DNA of 6,653 bases from Elusimicrobiota bacterium (GCA_023249715.1 JAHFCA010000084.1:1-6653); one strand, 5' to 3'; positions 1-6,289 are shown, counted from the first letter of the stretch. Notes: a model not told the origin generated them from the sequence alone. A program made the numbers and translations.

Positions 1-308
1 CCTGTTCCGGGACTCGCAGGTTTTATGAGCAGTTTTCCCGCTCCAAATTTTCCTATGACTTCGTGAGGGATTGTCGTATTCACTAAAGGAACATGAATTA
101 AGTTTTTTCGCGATCGCGCGGAAGCCTTCGCGATAGCCGCTTGAATTTCCTTAGCTTTTCCCAAAGAAACTCCCACATGCCCTTGCCCATCTCCGGAGAC
201 CACAAGGCAGTTAAAAGAAAACCGTTTTCCACCCTTCACTACTTTGGCGACTCTGTTTACCGCAATCACACTGTCCTTTAAATTAAGTCCTGTTGCATCT
301 ATTCTCAT
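1..308 (-). CDS. rpsE: 30S ribosomal protein S5, 3' part cut by window edge
   Basis: S5 is a 30S body protein near the decoding region, important for translational accuracy. The window holds the first 102 codons; the C-terminal part lies beyond the left edge. Translating the minus strand from the ATG at 308 gives a start MRIDATGLNLKDSVIAVNRV, then VVKGGKRFSF (residues about 23-32, the loop where spectinomycin-resistance changes occur in E. coli S5), then a GDGQGHVGVSLGKAKE stretch (about 39-54) of the double-stranded-RNA-binding-like N-domain. Later comes TIPHEVIGKFGAGKLLIKPA, the start of the C-terminal domain. The start codon shares one base with the L18 stop (TAATG), so translation is probably coupled, and an AAGGA lies 11 nt upstream. 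The family assignment is secure. No frame break is visible in the portion present. Confidence 0.96.
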   Translation of the reverse strand, partial: MRIDATGLNLKDSVIAVNRVAKVVKGGKRFSFNCLVVSGDGQGHVGVSLGKAKEIQAAIAKASARSRKNLIHVPLVNTTIPHEVIGKFGAGKLLIKPASPGT

Positions 309-664
309 TAAAATTGAAGTCCTTTTTCCCTAGCTCCATCCGCTAAGGATTTTACGCGACCATGATAGATTCTTCCCCCTCTATCAAAAACTACTTGCTG
401 GATCGATGCTGCTTTTGCCTTTTCTGCAATCAGTTCGCCTACCTTCTTTGCTATTTCACTTTTTAACGGTTCTTTAGATTTTTTTTCTATCTCTAAAGAA
501 GAGGCGCTCACTAAAGTAACCCCAAGGCTGTCATCTATAATTTGAGCATAGATATGCTTTAAACTTCTGTAGACAGAAAGCCTGGGTTTTGCCGTCACAC
601 CAAAAACTTTTTTTCGTACTCTATCTTTTCTAAATTGGTACCGCTCTAATACGTTTGTGCTCAT
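308..664 (-). CDS. rplR: 50S ribosomal protein L18
   Basis: L18 binds 5S rRNA together with L5 and anchors it in the central protuberance of the 50S subunit. The product is 118 residues, the normal bacterial length. It starts with a basic arm (MSTNVLERYQFRKDRVRKKV) that fits the flexible rRNA-contacting N-terminus. The family core follows: RLSVYRSLKHIYAQIIDD at about 28-45 and FDRGGRIYHGRVKSLADGAR at about 93-112. It ends LQF. The ATG overlaps the L6 stop as ATGA, and an AGGAG 7 nt upstream (672..676) supports this start. The gene sits between L6 and S5 as in almost all bacterial spc operons. Nothing is unusual in length or motifs. Confidence 0.97.
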   Translation of the reverse strand: MSTNVLERYQFRKDRVRKKVFGVTAKPRLSVYRSLKHIYAQIIDDSLGVTLVSASSLEIEKKSKEPLKSEIAKKVGELIAEKAKAASIQQVVFDRGGRIYHGRVKSLADGAREKGLQF

Positions 665-1233
665 TTTTTAGCTCCTGCGCCCGCTCCCACCGAAGCGGCG
701 GCCTTTCCGGCTTTCCGCACGACATGTTCACCGGCATAACGAATGCCTTTCCCTTGGTACGGTTCCGGCGGTCTTAACGATCTAATTTGCGCCGCTGTGT
801 TTCCTAAGAGTTCTTTATCGGGGCTGGAAAGAGATATAAGGACCTGTTTCGCATCCACGTTAAATTGAACATTTTGTGGAACTTTAAAATCTATAGGATG
901 GGAGTACCCCAATTGCAAATTAAGGATTTGCCCATTTTTAGTCGCTCTATAACCGACTCCTTGAATTTCTAAATCCTTTTTCCACGGTTGAACCACCCCT
1001 TGAACCATGTTGTTAATTAAAGTTCGGGTTAAACCATGAAGACTTTGCGCCGTTACCGAATTTTCGCCATGAATGACCACACTCATTTGGTTTTTATCAA
1101 TTTTAACCTGGATTGTTTCAGGTATCTTCTTAGAAAGAGTTCCCACGGGACCTTTTACTTCCAAAAGGTCTCCCTGTATCTGGACGGTCACTTTTTCCGG
1201 AACGATTATAATTTTTGCGCCAATTCTACTCAT
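661..1233 (-). CDS. rplF: 50S ribosomal protein L6
   Basis: L6 binds 23S rRNA near the sarcin-ricin loop and the factor-binding site of the 50S subunit. The product is 190 residues, somewhat longer than the usual 175-180. The N-terminus MSRIGAKIIIVPEKV is typical, as is EVKGPVGTLS (about 25-34) in the first of the two L6 domains. The second domain ends in the family signature PPEPYQGKGIRYAGE (155-169) and RKAGK (173-177). After that a low-complexity Ala/Gly tail, AAASVGAGAGAKK (178-190), accounts for the extra length. The start at 1233 has AAGG 9 nt upstream and lies 1 nt after the S8 stop. The stop overlaps the L18 start (ATGA). The identity is certain; the tail has no known function that I can name. 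Confidence 0.97.
   Translation of the reverse strand: MSRIGAKIIIVPEKVTVQIQGDLLEVKGPVGTLSKKIPETIQVKIDKNQMSVVIHGENSVTAQSLHGLTRTLINNMVQGVVQPWKKDLEIQGVGYRATKNGQILNLQLGYSHPIDFKVPQNVQFNVDAKQVLISLSSPDKELLGNTAAQIRSLRPPEPYQGKGIRYAGEHVVRKAGKAAASVGAGAGAKK
672..676 (-). promoter_or_regulatory. Ribosome binding site of rplR
   Basis: AGGAG on the minus strand, 7 nt before the L18 ATG at 664. It lies inside the last codons of rplF and fixes the L18 start despite the ATGA overlap between the two genes. Confidence 0.7.
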
Positions 1234-1234
1234 A

Positions 1235-1624
1235 TTACCAGACCTTACACAAAACTTCGCCGCCTACATTTTCAAGTTTGGCCTTACGGTTCGTCATAAG
1301 ACCTTTGGAGGTAGAAAGAATCGCAATTCCCATTCCTCCTTGAACTCGTGGCAGCTTTTTCGACTTTTGATAGATTTTTAAGCCCGGTTTAGAAACCATC
1401 TTTAACCCTTTAATAATGGCTTGCCGATCGGGGGTATATTTTAACTGTACTCGAATAAAGCGCATTTGATTCTCTTCCATAATGCGAAAGCTCTGGATAT
1501 ACCCTTCTTCCTTTAGAATCTTGGAAACTCCAAGCTTTATTTTAGAATAGGGAACATCCACCTTTTCTAATGTTTTGGCGCTGGCATTGCGTAGGGAAGT
1601 AAAATAGTTTGCTAATGGGTTCAT
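1235..1624 (-). CDS. rpsH: 30S ribosomal protein S8
   Basis: S8 is a primary 16S rRNA binder (helix 21 region). In E. coli it also represses its own spc operon by binding a mimic of that site near the L5 start. The product is 129 residues, normal length. The N-terminal motif MNPLANYFTSLRNA corresponds to the usual D-P-I-A-D-M-L-T-R-I-R-N-A, in a shortened, divergent form. EEGYI (39-43) and SKPGL (78-82) follow, then the RNA-binding signature STSKGLMTNRKA (104-115) and the terminal GGEVLCKVW. The start lies 3 nt after the S14 stop with no good Shine-Dalgarno (only GTTGGTAA), so initiation may depend on coupling to S14. I looked for, but cannot establish by eye, an S8-binding hairpin in the rplE leader. 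Confidence 0.97.
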   Translation of the reverse strand: MNPLANYFTSLRNASAKTLEKVDVPYSKIKLGVSKILKEEGYIQSFRIMEENQMRFIRVQLKYTPDRQAIIKGLKMVSKPGLKIYQKSKKLPRVQGGMGIAILSTSKGLMTNRKAKLENVGGEVLCKVW

Positions 1625-1627
1625 AAT

Positions 1628-1813
1628 TTACCAACTTGATTTTCTAACTCCGGGTATCTCACCTCGCAAAGCAAGGTTTCTAAAGCAAATACGACACAAT
1701 CCAAAATCTCTATAAAATCCGCGGGCTCTGCCGCATTGACTGCAACGGTTGCGATACCGCGTTGCGAACTTCTGCGGCTTCTTCATTTTAGCTATCCATG
1801 CGATTGTTGCCAT
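1628..1813 (-). CDS. rpsN: 30S ribosomal protein S14, zinc-binding short form
   Basis: S14 joins the 30S head late in assembly, next to S3, S10 and S19. At 61 residues this is the short zinc form (type Z, also called rpsZ) rather than the roughly 100-residue zinc-free form of E. coli. Two CxxC pairs are intact, C24-SQ-C27 and C40-RI-C43, and would hold one zinc ion. The end GEIPGVRKSSW matches the family's conserved G-x-x-P-G-V-x-K-x-S-W. The start lies 2 nt after the L5 stop; the upstream GGGGGTAAGAA is a mediocre ribosome site, so coupling to L5 is likely. The position between L5 and S8 is standard. Confidence 0.97.
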   Translation of the reverse strand: MATIAWIAKMKKPQKFATRYRNRCSQCGRARGFYRDFGLCRICFRNLALRGEIPGVRKSSW

Positions 1814-1815
1814 TG

Positions 1816-2403
1816 TTAATTCTTACCCCCATCTTTTTTCCTGAACGGGAACCCTAAAAATTCAAGTAACGATTTCGCTTCTTCATCTGTTTTAGCTGTG
1901 GTGTCAATCGATATATTCATGCCGCGCGCCTGGGTTGATTTTTCTAAATCTATTTCTTGAAAAATATGTTGCTCTTTAAGACCCAAGTTATAGTTTCCAT
2001 GGCCGTCAAACGCCGCGGTGTTAAATCCGCGAAAATCTCGAATACGCGGCGCGGCAATCGTAACCAAGCGTTCAAAGAACTCATACATGCGGTCTCTGCG
2101 AACGGTAACTTTAATCCCTATCGGCATTCCTTGGCGCAATTTAAAGTTGGAAATAGATTTTTTGGCTCGCGTGATGCTTGGTTTTTGTCCCGAAATTTTT
2201 GTGATTTCATCCAATGCGATATCGACAACTTTTATATCTTCTCTAGCTTGAGAAAGCCCCACATTCACGGCTATCTTTTTCAAACGGGGAACAGAGAATA
2301 CATTTTTGTATCCATACTTTTCCATTAATTTAGGAATCACTTCCTTATAATAGTAGCTTTTAAACCGAGGCGTAAATTTTTCTTGTGTGGTAGAACTTGC
2401 CAT
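1816..2403 (-). CDS. rplE: 50S ribosomal protein L5
   Basis: L5 binds 5S rRNA and forms the bridge from the central protuberance to the 30S head, close to P-site tRNA. I start it at the ATG at 2403 (195 residues, MASSTTQEKFTPRFK). The frame stays open upstream to a TTG at 2412, but an AAGGA at 2413..2417 would abut that TTG, whereas it is 9 nt from the ATG. Family motifs include PRLKKIAVNVGLSQA (about 40-54), ITRAKKSISNFKLRQGMPIG (about 78-97), APRIRDFRGFN (about 118-128), and the end TDEEAKSLLEFLGFPFR. The start is 1 nt beyond the L24 stop. Length is slightly above the usual 178-185 because of a polar N-terminal extension. Confidence 0.96.
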   Translation of the reverse strand: MASSTTQEKFTPRFKSYYYKEVIPKLMEKYGYKNVFSVPRLKKIAVNVGLSQAREDIKVVDIALDEITKISGQKPSITRAKKSISNFKLRQGMPIGIKVTVRRDRMYEFFERLVTIAAPRIRDFRGFNTAAFDGHGNYNLGLKEQHIFQEIDLEKSTQARGMNISIDTTAKTDEEAKSLLEFLGFPFRKKDGGKN

Positions 2404-2404
2404 A

Positions 2405-2710
2405 TTAGTCAATCCTTGCGGAACATTTAAGACAGACTCTGGTTTTAGAGCCGTCTTCTAAAAATTGAATTTTAAAACGGTTTGGCGCCTCGCATTGAGG
2501 ACACACCAACATTAATTTGGACCGGTGCATGCCCATCTCTTTTTGAATAATGCCTCCCACTTCCGTTCCTCTTGTTTTTTGATGTTTCTTTACCATATTC
2601 AGTTTAGAAACTAAAAAAAAGTCCGGTTTTGGGGCGCTTAAAACTTCTCCTCGTTTTCCTTTATCTTTACCAGCCAGCACAATCACTTTATCTTTCTTCT
2701 TAATCCACAT
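2405..2710 (-). CDS. rplX: 50S ribosomal protein L24 with zinc-ribbon tail
   Basis: L24 initiates 50S assembly by binding the 5' region of 23S rRNA and sits near the exit tunnel opening. The product is 101 residues. A KOW motif is visible at the N-terminus (KKKDKVIVLAGKDKGKRGEVL, about 4-24), followed by the basic NMVKKHQKTRG segment. The C-terminal half holds two cysteine pairs, C70-PQ-C73 and C93-LK-C96, separated by 19 residues, a zinc-ribbon arrangement seen in many but not all bacterial L24s. The linker before the first pair (EMGMHRSKLMLVC) differs from the common A-P-I-H-x-S-N-V form. The start has a strong GAGGTG 10 nt upstream and is 4 nt past the L14 stop. Confidence 0.96.
   Translation of the reverse strand: MWIKKKDKVIVLAGKDKGKRGEVLSAPKPDFFLVSKLNMVKKHQKTRGTEVGGIIQKEMGMHRSKLMLVCPQCEAPNRFKIQFLEDGSKTRVCLKCSARID
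2413..2417 (-). promoter_or_regulatory. Ribosome binding site deciding the rplE start
   Basis: AAGGA on the minus strand lies 9 nt before the ATG at 2403 and directly against the alternative TTG at 2412. The spacing rules out the TTG and selects the ATG. The site lies within the last codons of rplX. Confidence 0.65.
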
Positions 2711-2714
2711 AAAT

Positions 2715-3083
2715 CTAGACCACCTCAGGGGCTAACGATATAATTTTTAAATAATTCCTTTCTCTCAGCTCTCTCGCGACAGGCCCAAAAATACGGGTCC
2801 CTTTAGGTTCTTTTTTATCGTCTATAATACAGGCGGCGTTATCGTCAAATCGCACATAAGAACCATCGGTTCGATGAAACTCTTTTGTCGTCCGCACGAC
2901 CACCGCTCGCACCACATCTCCCTTTTTAATGGCGCTGGTGGGGATGGCGTCTTGCACGCTGGCAATAATAATATCGCCTAAGCCGGCATAATGCCTTCTG
3001 GTTCCTCCTAAAATTCTAAAGCATCTAATTTTTCTGGCGCCGGAATTGTCAGCTACTTTTAAAATCGTTCTTTCTTGTATCAT
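2715..3083 (-). CDS. rplN: 50S ribosomal protein L14
   Basis: L14 lies at the subunit interface of the 50S beside L19 and contributes to intersubunit bridges; it is also the docking site of the silencing factor RsfS. I start at the ATG at 3083, giving 122 residues, exactly the common bacterial length, and the universal N-terminus MIQERTILKVADNSGARKI. The open frame extends to a TTG at 3110, but those nine extra residues have no counterpart in the family and would lie inside rpsQ. Other conserved stretches are KKGDVVRAVVVRT (about 53-65), RFDDNAACIID (about 78-88) and GTRIFGPVARELR (about 94-106). The ATG overlaps the S17 stop (ATGA), joining the S10 and spc blocks. GGAAG lies 10 nt upstream. 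Confidence 0.97.
   Translation of the reverse strand: MIQERTILKVADNSGARKIRCFRILGGTRRHYAGLGDIIIASVQDAIPTSAIKKGDVVRAVVVRTTKEFHRTDGSYVRFDDNAACIIDDKKEPKGTRIFGPVARELRERNYLKIISLAPEVV
2721..2726 (-). promoter_or_regulatory. Strong ribosome binding site of rplX
   Basis: GAGGTG on the minus strand, 10 nt ahead of the L24 ATG at 2710. It matches six bases of the classical anti-16S complement and is among the best sites in the window, overlapping the last codons of rplN. Confidence 0.65.
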
Positions 3084-3316
3084 TTGGAGATCACTTCCAA
3101 AATTTTCCAACGTTTTAATTTGGATAACGGCTTCGTTTCTTGTATTTTTACCGTCTGTCCCGTTTTCGCTACGTTGCCTTCATCGTGAACATAAAACTTT
3201 TTCCGGATTCTTATGGTTTTTCTATATTTAGGGTGGCGAACGGTGCGTTCTACGCGCACTACGCGCGTCTTATCCATTTTGTCCGAAAGAACAATGCCAA
3301 TTCTCTCTTTTATCAT
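3080..3316 (-). CDS. rpsQ: 30S ribosomal protein S17
   Basis: S17 is a primary 16S rRNA binder with an OB fold, needed early in 30S assembly. I place the start at the ATG at 3316 (78 residues, MIKERIGIVLSDKMDKT). It overlaps the L29 stop as ATGA and has AAGGA 10 nt upstream (3327..3331). An in-frame ATG at 3352 would add 12 residues but lacks a purine-rich site and would overlap L29 by 40 nt. The signature SDKMDKT is at 11-17, RHPKY near 27-31, and the C-terminal ETKPLSKLKRWKILEV near 60-75. Length is at the short end of the usual 78-90. No internal anomaly is seen. Confidence 0.95.
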   Translation of the reverse strand: MIKERIGIVLSDKMDKTRVVRVERTVRHPKYRKTIRIRKKFYVHDEGNVAKTGQTVKIQETKPLSKLKRWKILEVISK

Positions 3317-3525
3317 TTGCTTTCCATCCTTAAAGTTTTCTCTCTCATCCATGTCAGCAGACGGGCTCGGTCTCTTCTCAGTGTCCGAATCTCCATTCTG
3401 TTTTTTGCCGGCGCTATTTTATTCTTAAATTTTAAGTGGTAATATTTTTCTTCACAATCCTTTAATTGCGCCTTTAATTCTTCTAAAGGAAGTTGTCTTA
3501 AATCGATTGTTTCTTTCGCTTTCAT
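3313..3525 (-). CDS. rpmC: 50S ribosomal protein L29
   Basis: L29 is a small two-helix protein at the exit tunnel rim, beside L23, near the docking site for trigger factor and SRP. I start at the ATG at 3525 (70 residues, MKAKETIDLRQLPLEELKAQ). It is 1 nt after the L16 stop and preceded by GAGAGG at about 9 nt. The frame is open back to a TTG at 3549, inside rplP, but MKAKE is the normal family N-terminus. The first helix runs about 15-35 (LEELKAQLKDCEEKYYHLKF) and the second contains IRTLRRDRARLLTWMREK (about 47-64), the conserved R-x-x-R-R-x-x-A-R pattern. Confidence 0.95.
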   Translation of the reverse strand: MKAKETIDLRQLPLEELKAQLKDCEEKYYHLKFKNKIAPAKNRMEIRTLRRDRARLLTWMREKTLRMESK

Positions 3526-3526
3526 T

Positions 3527-3940
3527 TTAGGCGGCCTCTCTTTGCACAAAGCGGGTATGGATAGGCAGTTTATGGGAAGCGAGTATCATCGCTTCTTTTG
3601 CCACTTCCGGAGTGACTCCTTCCAATTCAAAGAGAATTCTTCCCGGTTTAACCACGGCTACCCAAAATTCGGGAGCGCCCTTTCCTTTTCCAATGCGCGT
3701 TTCCGCTGGTTTTTTAGAAATAGGTTTATCCGGAAATATCCGAATCCATAATTTTCCGCCCTTTTTAATAAATCGCGTTAAAGCCACCCGGGAAGCTTCA
3801 ATTTGCCTGGCAGTAATCCAGTGGGATTCCAAGGCTTTTAGTCCATACTGTCCAAAGGAAATATCATTTCCTCCTTTAGATAAGCCTTTTAATCTTCCCC
3901 TTTGAGATTTTCTATATTTAACTCTTTTAGGCATGAGCAT
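3527..3940 (-). CDS. rplP: 50S ribosomal protein L16
   Basis: L16 sits between the central protuberance and the L7/L12 stalk base, contacts A-site tRNA, and is added late in 50S assembly. The 137 residues are the standard length. The sequence is highly typical: MLMPKRVKYRKSQRGRLKG at the N-terminus, WITARQIEASRVALTR (41-56), GGKLWIRIFPDKPISKKPAE (61-80), TRIGKGKGAPEFWVAVVKPG (81-100) and the end LASHKLPIHTRFV. The arginine at 82 is equivalent to the one hydroxylated in E. coli L16; whether it is modified here cannot be told. Translation starts at 3940, 5 nt after the S3 stop, with GAGGT 9 nt upstream; a second ATG two codons later is the less likely start. Confidence 0.97.
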   Translation of the reverse strand: MLMPKRVKYRKSQRGRLKGLSKGGNDISFGQYGLKALESHWITARQIEASRVALTRFIKKGGKLWIRIFPDKPISKKPAETRIGKGKGAPEFWVAVVKPGRILFELEGVTPEVAKEAMILASHKLPIHTRFVQREAA

Positions 3941-3945
3941 AAAAA

Positions 3946-4737
3946 TCAGACCTCGTTTTCTTCAACCGCTAAGACTTCTGCTGGAGCAACTTCCTCAATC
4001 TGCGGAACAGGCACAATAGGCTTTTCTTCAATTTTAGCGGCGATATCTTTTATTTGGTCCTTTTCTATAAGTTTTGCCGCTTCTGTTACCATTTCCCTTT
4101 CGCTCTTCTTATATTGTTCTCTTCTAAAGATCCAAACTTTCACTCCAATGCGTCCCATTTTAGTATGGGCTTCGCTAAATCCATAGTCAATATCCGCTCT
4201 AAAAGTCTGGAGAGGCACTCGTCCTTCTCTCAACCATTCTCTGCGGGCAATTTCCGCTCCGCCCAGTCTTCCCCCCACCATTATCTTAATTCCTAGGGCG
4301 CCCGCCTGCATTGTTCTCTCCATCGTTTTCTTCATGGCTCTGCGATAGCCAATATTTTTTTCCAGCTGCAGAGCAATATTGTCGCTAGCGAGCTTAGCAT
4401 CCAATTCCGGCCGCTGTATTTCCAATACGCTCACATTGACAGATCCCTTTAAATGAGTAATCTTTTCAATGTCTTTAATGATATTTTCTATATCTTGTCC
4501 CTTTTTACCAATCACTAAACCAGGGCGAGCGGTATAGATATTTACTTTAAAATATTTTCCGGCGCGTTCAATTAAAATTCTAGAAACGGCTGCTAAGCGC
4601 AACCGATCTCTTAAATATCTTCGAACCATTTGATCTTCTTCTATAAGAGCGGCAAAATCTCTTTTAGCAAACCATTTCGCGTCCCAATCTGTTATATAAC
4701 CAAGACGAATTCCTTTAGCGTTAACCTTTTGACCCAC
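3946..4737 (-). CDS. rpsC: 30S ribosomal protein S3, GTG start, acidic tail
   Basis: S3 is a 30S head protein at the mRNA entry channel, working with S4 and S5 in mRNA helicase activity. The product is 263 residues, longer than the roughly 210-240 usual in bacteria. The N-terminus GQKVNAKGIRLG with WDAKWFAKRDFAALIEED (18-35) is standard. The KH domain has its GKKG loop at 77-80. The C-domain carries GALGIKIMVGGRLGGAEIAR and GRVPLQTFRADIDYG. After about residue 225 the tail is low-complexity, rich in Glu, Ala, Pro and Val (IEEKPIVPVPQIEE onward), and strongly acidic. The start codon is GTG, placed directly after the L22 TAA with no spacer; GGGAG lies about 10 nt upstream. No other start fits the family N-terminus. 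Confidence 0.96.
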   Translation of the reverse strand: MGQKVNAKGIRLGYITDWDAKWFAKRDFAALIEEDQMVRRYLRDRLRLAAVSRILIERAGKYFKVNIYTARPGLVIGKKGQDIENIIKDIEKITHLKGSVNVSVLEIQRPELDAKLASDNIALQLEKNIGYRRAMKKTMERTMQAGALGIKIMVGGRLGGAEIARREWLREGRVPLQTFRADIDYGFSEAHTKMGRIGVKVWIFRREQYKKSEREMVTEAAKLIEKDQIKDIAAKIEEKPIVPVPQIEEVAPAEVLAVEENEV

Positions 4738-5082
4738 TTAATTTACACTCCCTTTTTTATCAGATACAACCACTGTTAAATGACAGGTTTTTCTTTTGTA
4801 CGTAGACCCTCGTCCCATCGCATAGGGCCTCATTCTTTTTAAAGTGGGACCTTGCCCCACCCAGGCTTCGGTTACTTTTAAATCTGGGTTCTTGAGATCA
4901 GAATCCCCTGCGTTGGCGGCCGCGCTTAAGATTGTTTTAGCAATTAAAAGCGCTCCTTTTTTAGGAACAAAACGTAAAATTTTCAGGGCTTCCGCCACTG
5001 GTTTTTGCCGCACCAAGGTGAGTATTTGGTTCACTTTTCTGGGAGCATACCGAGCATAACGTGACTGAGACGAAGCTTTCAT
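4738..5082 (-). CDS. rplV: 50S ribosomal protein L22
   Basis: L22 is a 23S rRNA-binding protein whose long beta-hairpin lines the nascent-peptide tunnel, where some changes give macrolide resistance. The product is 114 residues, normal length. The N-terminal helical part contains RYARYAPRKVNQILTLVRQK (8-27), equivalent to the family's A-R-Y-x-x-x-S-P-R-K-V. The SAAANAGDSD segment (53-62) follows. The tunnel hairpin lies around GPTLKRMRPYAMGRGSTYKR (78-97), leading to HLTVVVSD. The start at 5082 follows a 21-nt spacer containing AGAGAGGAAA, a usable Shine-Dalgarno. No macrolide-resistance change can be judged from this alone. Confidence 0.97.
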   Translation of the reverse strand: MKASSQSRYARYAPRKVNQILTLVRQKPVAEALKILRFVPKKGALLIAKTILSAAANAGDSDLKNPDLKVTEAWVGQGPTLKRMRPYAMGRGSTYKRKTCHLTVVVSDKKGSVN

Positions 5083-5103
5083 TTTTTTTAATTTCCTCTC
5101 TGA

Positions 5104-5391
5104 TTAGGTTAGAGCGTTCGCATCTTTGGTATGCGCTTCTCCATGACCTCTAAAAAATCGTGTCGGAGAAAATTCTCCTAGCCGATGTCCTACCATCTGT
5201 TCCGAAATAAACACGGGTATAAATTTTCTTCCATTATGAATAGCCAGGGTGTGGCCTACAAAATCTGGAATAATGACAGAACTCCGCGCCCAGGTTTTTA
5301 TGACTCTTTTTTCTTTGGAAGCATTCATCTTAAAAATCTTTTCCTGAAGATTTTCGTCAATATACGGTCCTTTTTTTGTTGAACGTGACAT
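5104..5391 (-). CDS. rpsS: 30S ribosomal protein S19
   Basis: S19 forms a complex with S13 in the 30S head and contacts the A-site tRNA and the 50S subunit through bridge B1a. The 95 residues match the family length. Conserved stretches are MSRSTKKGPYIDENLQEKI (1-19), KTWARSSVIIPDFVGHTLAI (32-51), HNGRKFIPVFISEQMVGHRL (52-71) and GEFSPTRFFRGHG (72-84). The start lies 12 nt after the L2 stop, with AAGGA at 5398..5402, 6 nt before the ATG. It is followed at a 21-nt spacer by rplV, as in other S10 operons. Confidence 0.97.
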   Translation of the reverse strand: MSRSTKKGPYIDENLQEKIFKMNASKEKRVIKTWARSSVIIPDFVGHTLAIHNGRKFIPVFISEQMVGHRLGEFSPTRFFRGHGEAHTKDANALT

Positions 5392-5397
5392 ATTTAT

Positions 5398-5402
5398 TCC
5401 TT
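5398..5402 (-). promoter_or_regulatory. Ribosome binding site of rpsS
   Basis: AAGGA on the minus strand in the 12-nt rplB-rpsS spacer, 6 nt before the S19 ATG. It is the only element in that spacer. Confidence 0.7.
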
Positions 5403-5403
5403 A

Positions 5404-6249
5404 TTATATATTTACGGCTTGGGTAGTTTTGTGTCTGCGGGCTACAATCAACCAGTCCCACACTTTTGGCGTTCGCGTCTTATATCCTTTAGCGGGTTGA
5501 CCCCAGGGAGACTGCGGGTGTTTATTTCCTTTTGACTTTCCTCGGCCGCCTCCATGAGGGTGGTCCACTGTATTCATCGCTGTTCCTCTTACAGTTGGGC
5601 GAATTCCCATATGGCGAGATCTCCCGGCGTTTCCTAAAGAAACATTTTCATGATCAATGTTTCCCACTCTCCCAATCGTAGCGAAGCAACGCACCGAAAT
5701 TTTTCTTATTTCACCGGAAGGCATTTTTAAAGTTGCATAGTCTCCTTCTTTGGCCATAAGTTGGGCGCTGGCTCCCGCGGATCGAACCATTTTTCCGCCA
5801 CATCCGGGAAACAATTCAATGTTATGTAAAAATGTGCCTACCGGCATCTCAGAGAGAGGCAAACAATTCCCGCTTTTAATTTCCGCCGTGGGACTAGAAA
5901 GCACACTCTCCCCAACTTTTAATCCCTCAGGCTGAAGGATATATCGTTTTTCTCCATCCGCATATTGAATGAGAGCAATTCTAGAGCTCCGGTTGGGATC
6001 ATATTCCACTGCCACTACTTTTCCGGGGATATTAATCTTATCCCGTTTAAAATCTATCATTCTATATTGCCGCTTATGGCCTCCCCCTTGATGGCGCACC
6101 ATCACCTCCCCTGTGTTATTGCGACCCCCTCGTCTGGGAATATAGCGGAGAAGCGATTTCTCTGGCTCTTTTTTAGTTAAGTCCGAAAAATCTTCTACGC
6201 TCATAGAGCGTCTGGAAGGAGTATAGGGTCTAAATGTTTTTACTGGCAT
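5404..6249 (-). CDS. rplB: 50S ribosomal protein L2
   Basis: L2 is one of the largest 50S proteins, essential for peptidyl-transferase activity and subunit association. The 281 residues are slightly above the usual 273-277. The N-terminus MPVKTFRPYTPSRR is typical. The OB-like domain carries GGGHKRQYRMIDFKRD (55-70); the second, SH3-like domain includes FPGCGGKMVRSAGASAQLMA (147-166). The loop VRGTAMNTVDHPHGGG (220-235) contains His230, equivalent to the functionally important E. coli His229; the more usual V-A-M-N-P-V-D reads T-A-M-N-T-V-D. The basic tail has WGQPAKGYKTRTPK (249-262). The start at 6249 lacks a good Shine-Dalgarno (AGG is 14 nt away) and lies 41 nt beyond the palindromic repeat, unlike the tightly packed genes downstream. 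Confidence 0.97.
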   Translation of the reverse strand: MPVKTFRPYTPSRRSMSVEDFSDLTKKEPEKSLLRYIPRRGGRNNTGEVMVRHQGGGHKRQYRMIDFKRDKINIPGKVVAVEYDPNRSSRIALIQYADGEKRYILQPEGLKVGESVLSSPTAEIKSGNCLPLSEMPVGTFLHNIELFPGCGGKMVRSAGASAQLMAKEGDYATLKMPSGEIRKISVRCFATIGRVGNIDHENVSLGNAGRSRHMGIRPTVRGTAMNTVDHPHGGGRGKSKGNKHPQSPWGQPAKGYKTRTPKVWDWLIVARRHKTTQAVNI

Positions 6250-6289
6250 AGTGTTATAAATTACCTAACCTTATAATTCTTCTAATCTA

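Noticed and set aside
1036..1381. Plus-strand open frames opposite rplF and rpsH
   Set aside because: They resemble no known protein and lie fully antisense to conserved ribosomal genes.
2404..2412. Earlier TTG start for L5 (three extra residues)
   Set aside because: The AAGGA directly abuts the TTG, leaving no spacing, but is 9 nt from the ATG at 2403.
3084..3110. Earlier TTG start for L14 (nine extra residues)
   Set aside because: The family N-terminus is MIQERT, which begins exactly at the ATG at 3083, and the extension lies within rpsQ.
3317..3352. Upstream ATG for S17 (twelve extra residues)
   Set aside because: It has no Shine-Dalgarno sequence and overlaps rpmC by 40 nt, whereas the ATG at 3316 has an AAGGA and an ATGA overlap.
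3526..3549. Earlier TTG start for L29
   Set aside because: The extension reads the end of rplP in another frame; MKAKE at 3525 is the normal L29 N-terminus.
3140..4296. Several plus-strand open frames of 60-100 codons opposite rpsQ, rplP and rpsC
   Set aside because: They are Phe/Ser-rich reverse-frame readings of basic ribosomal genes, with no family resemblance.
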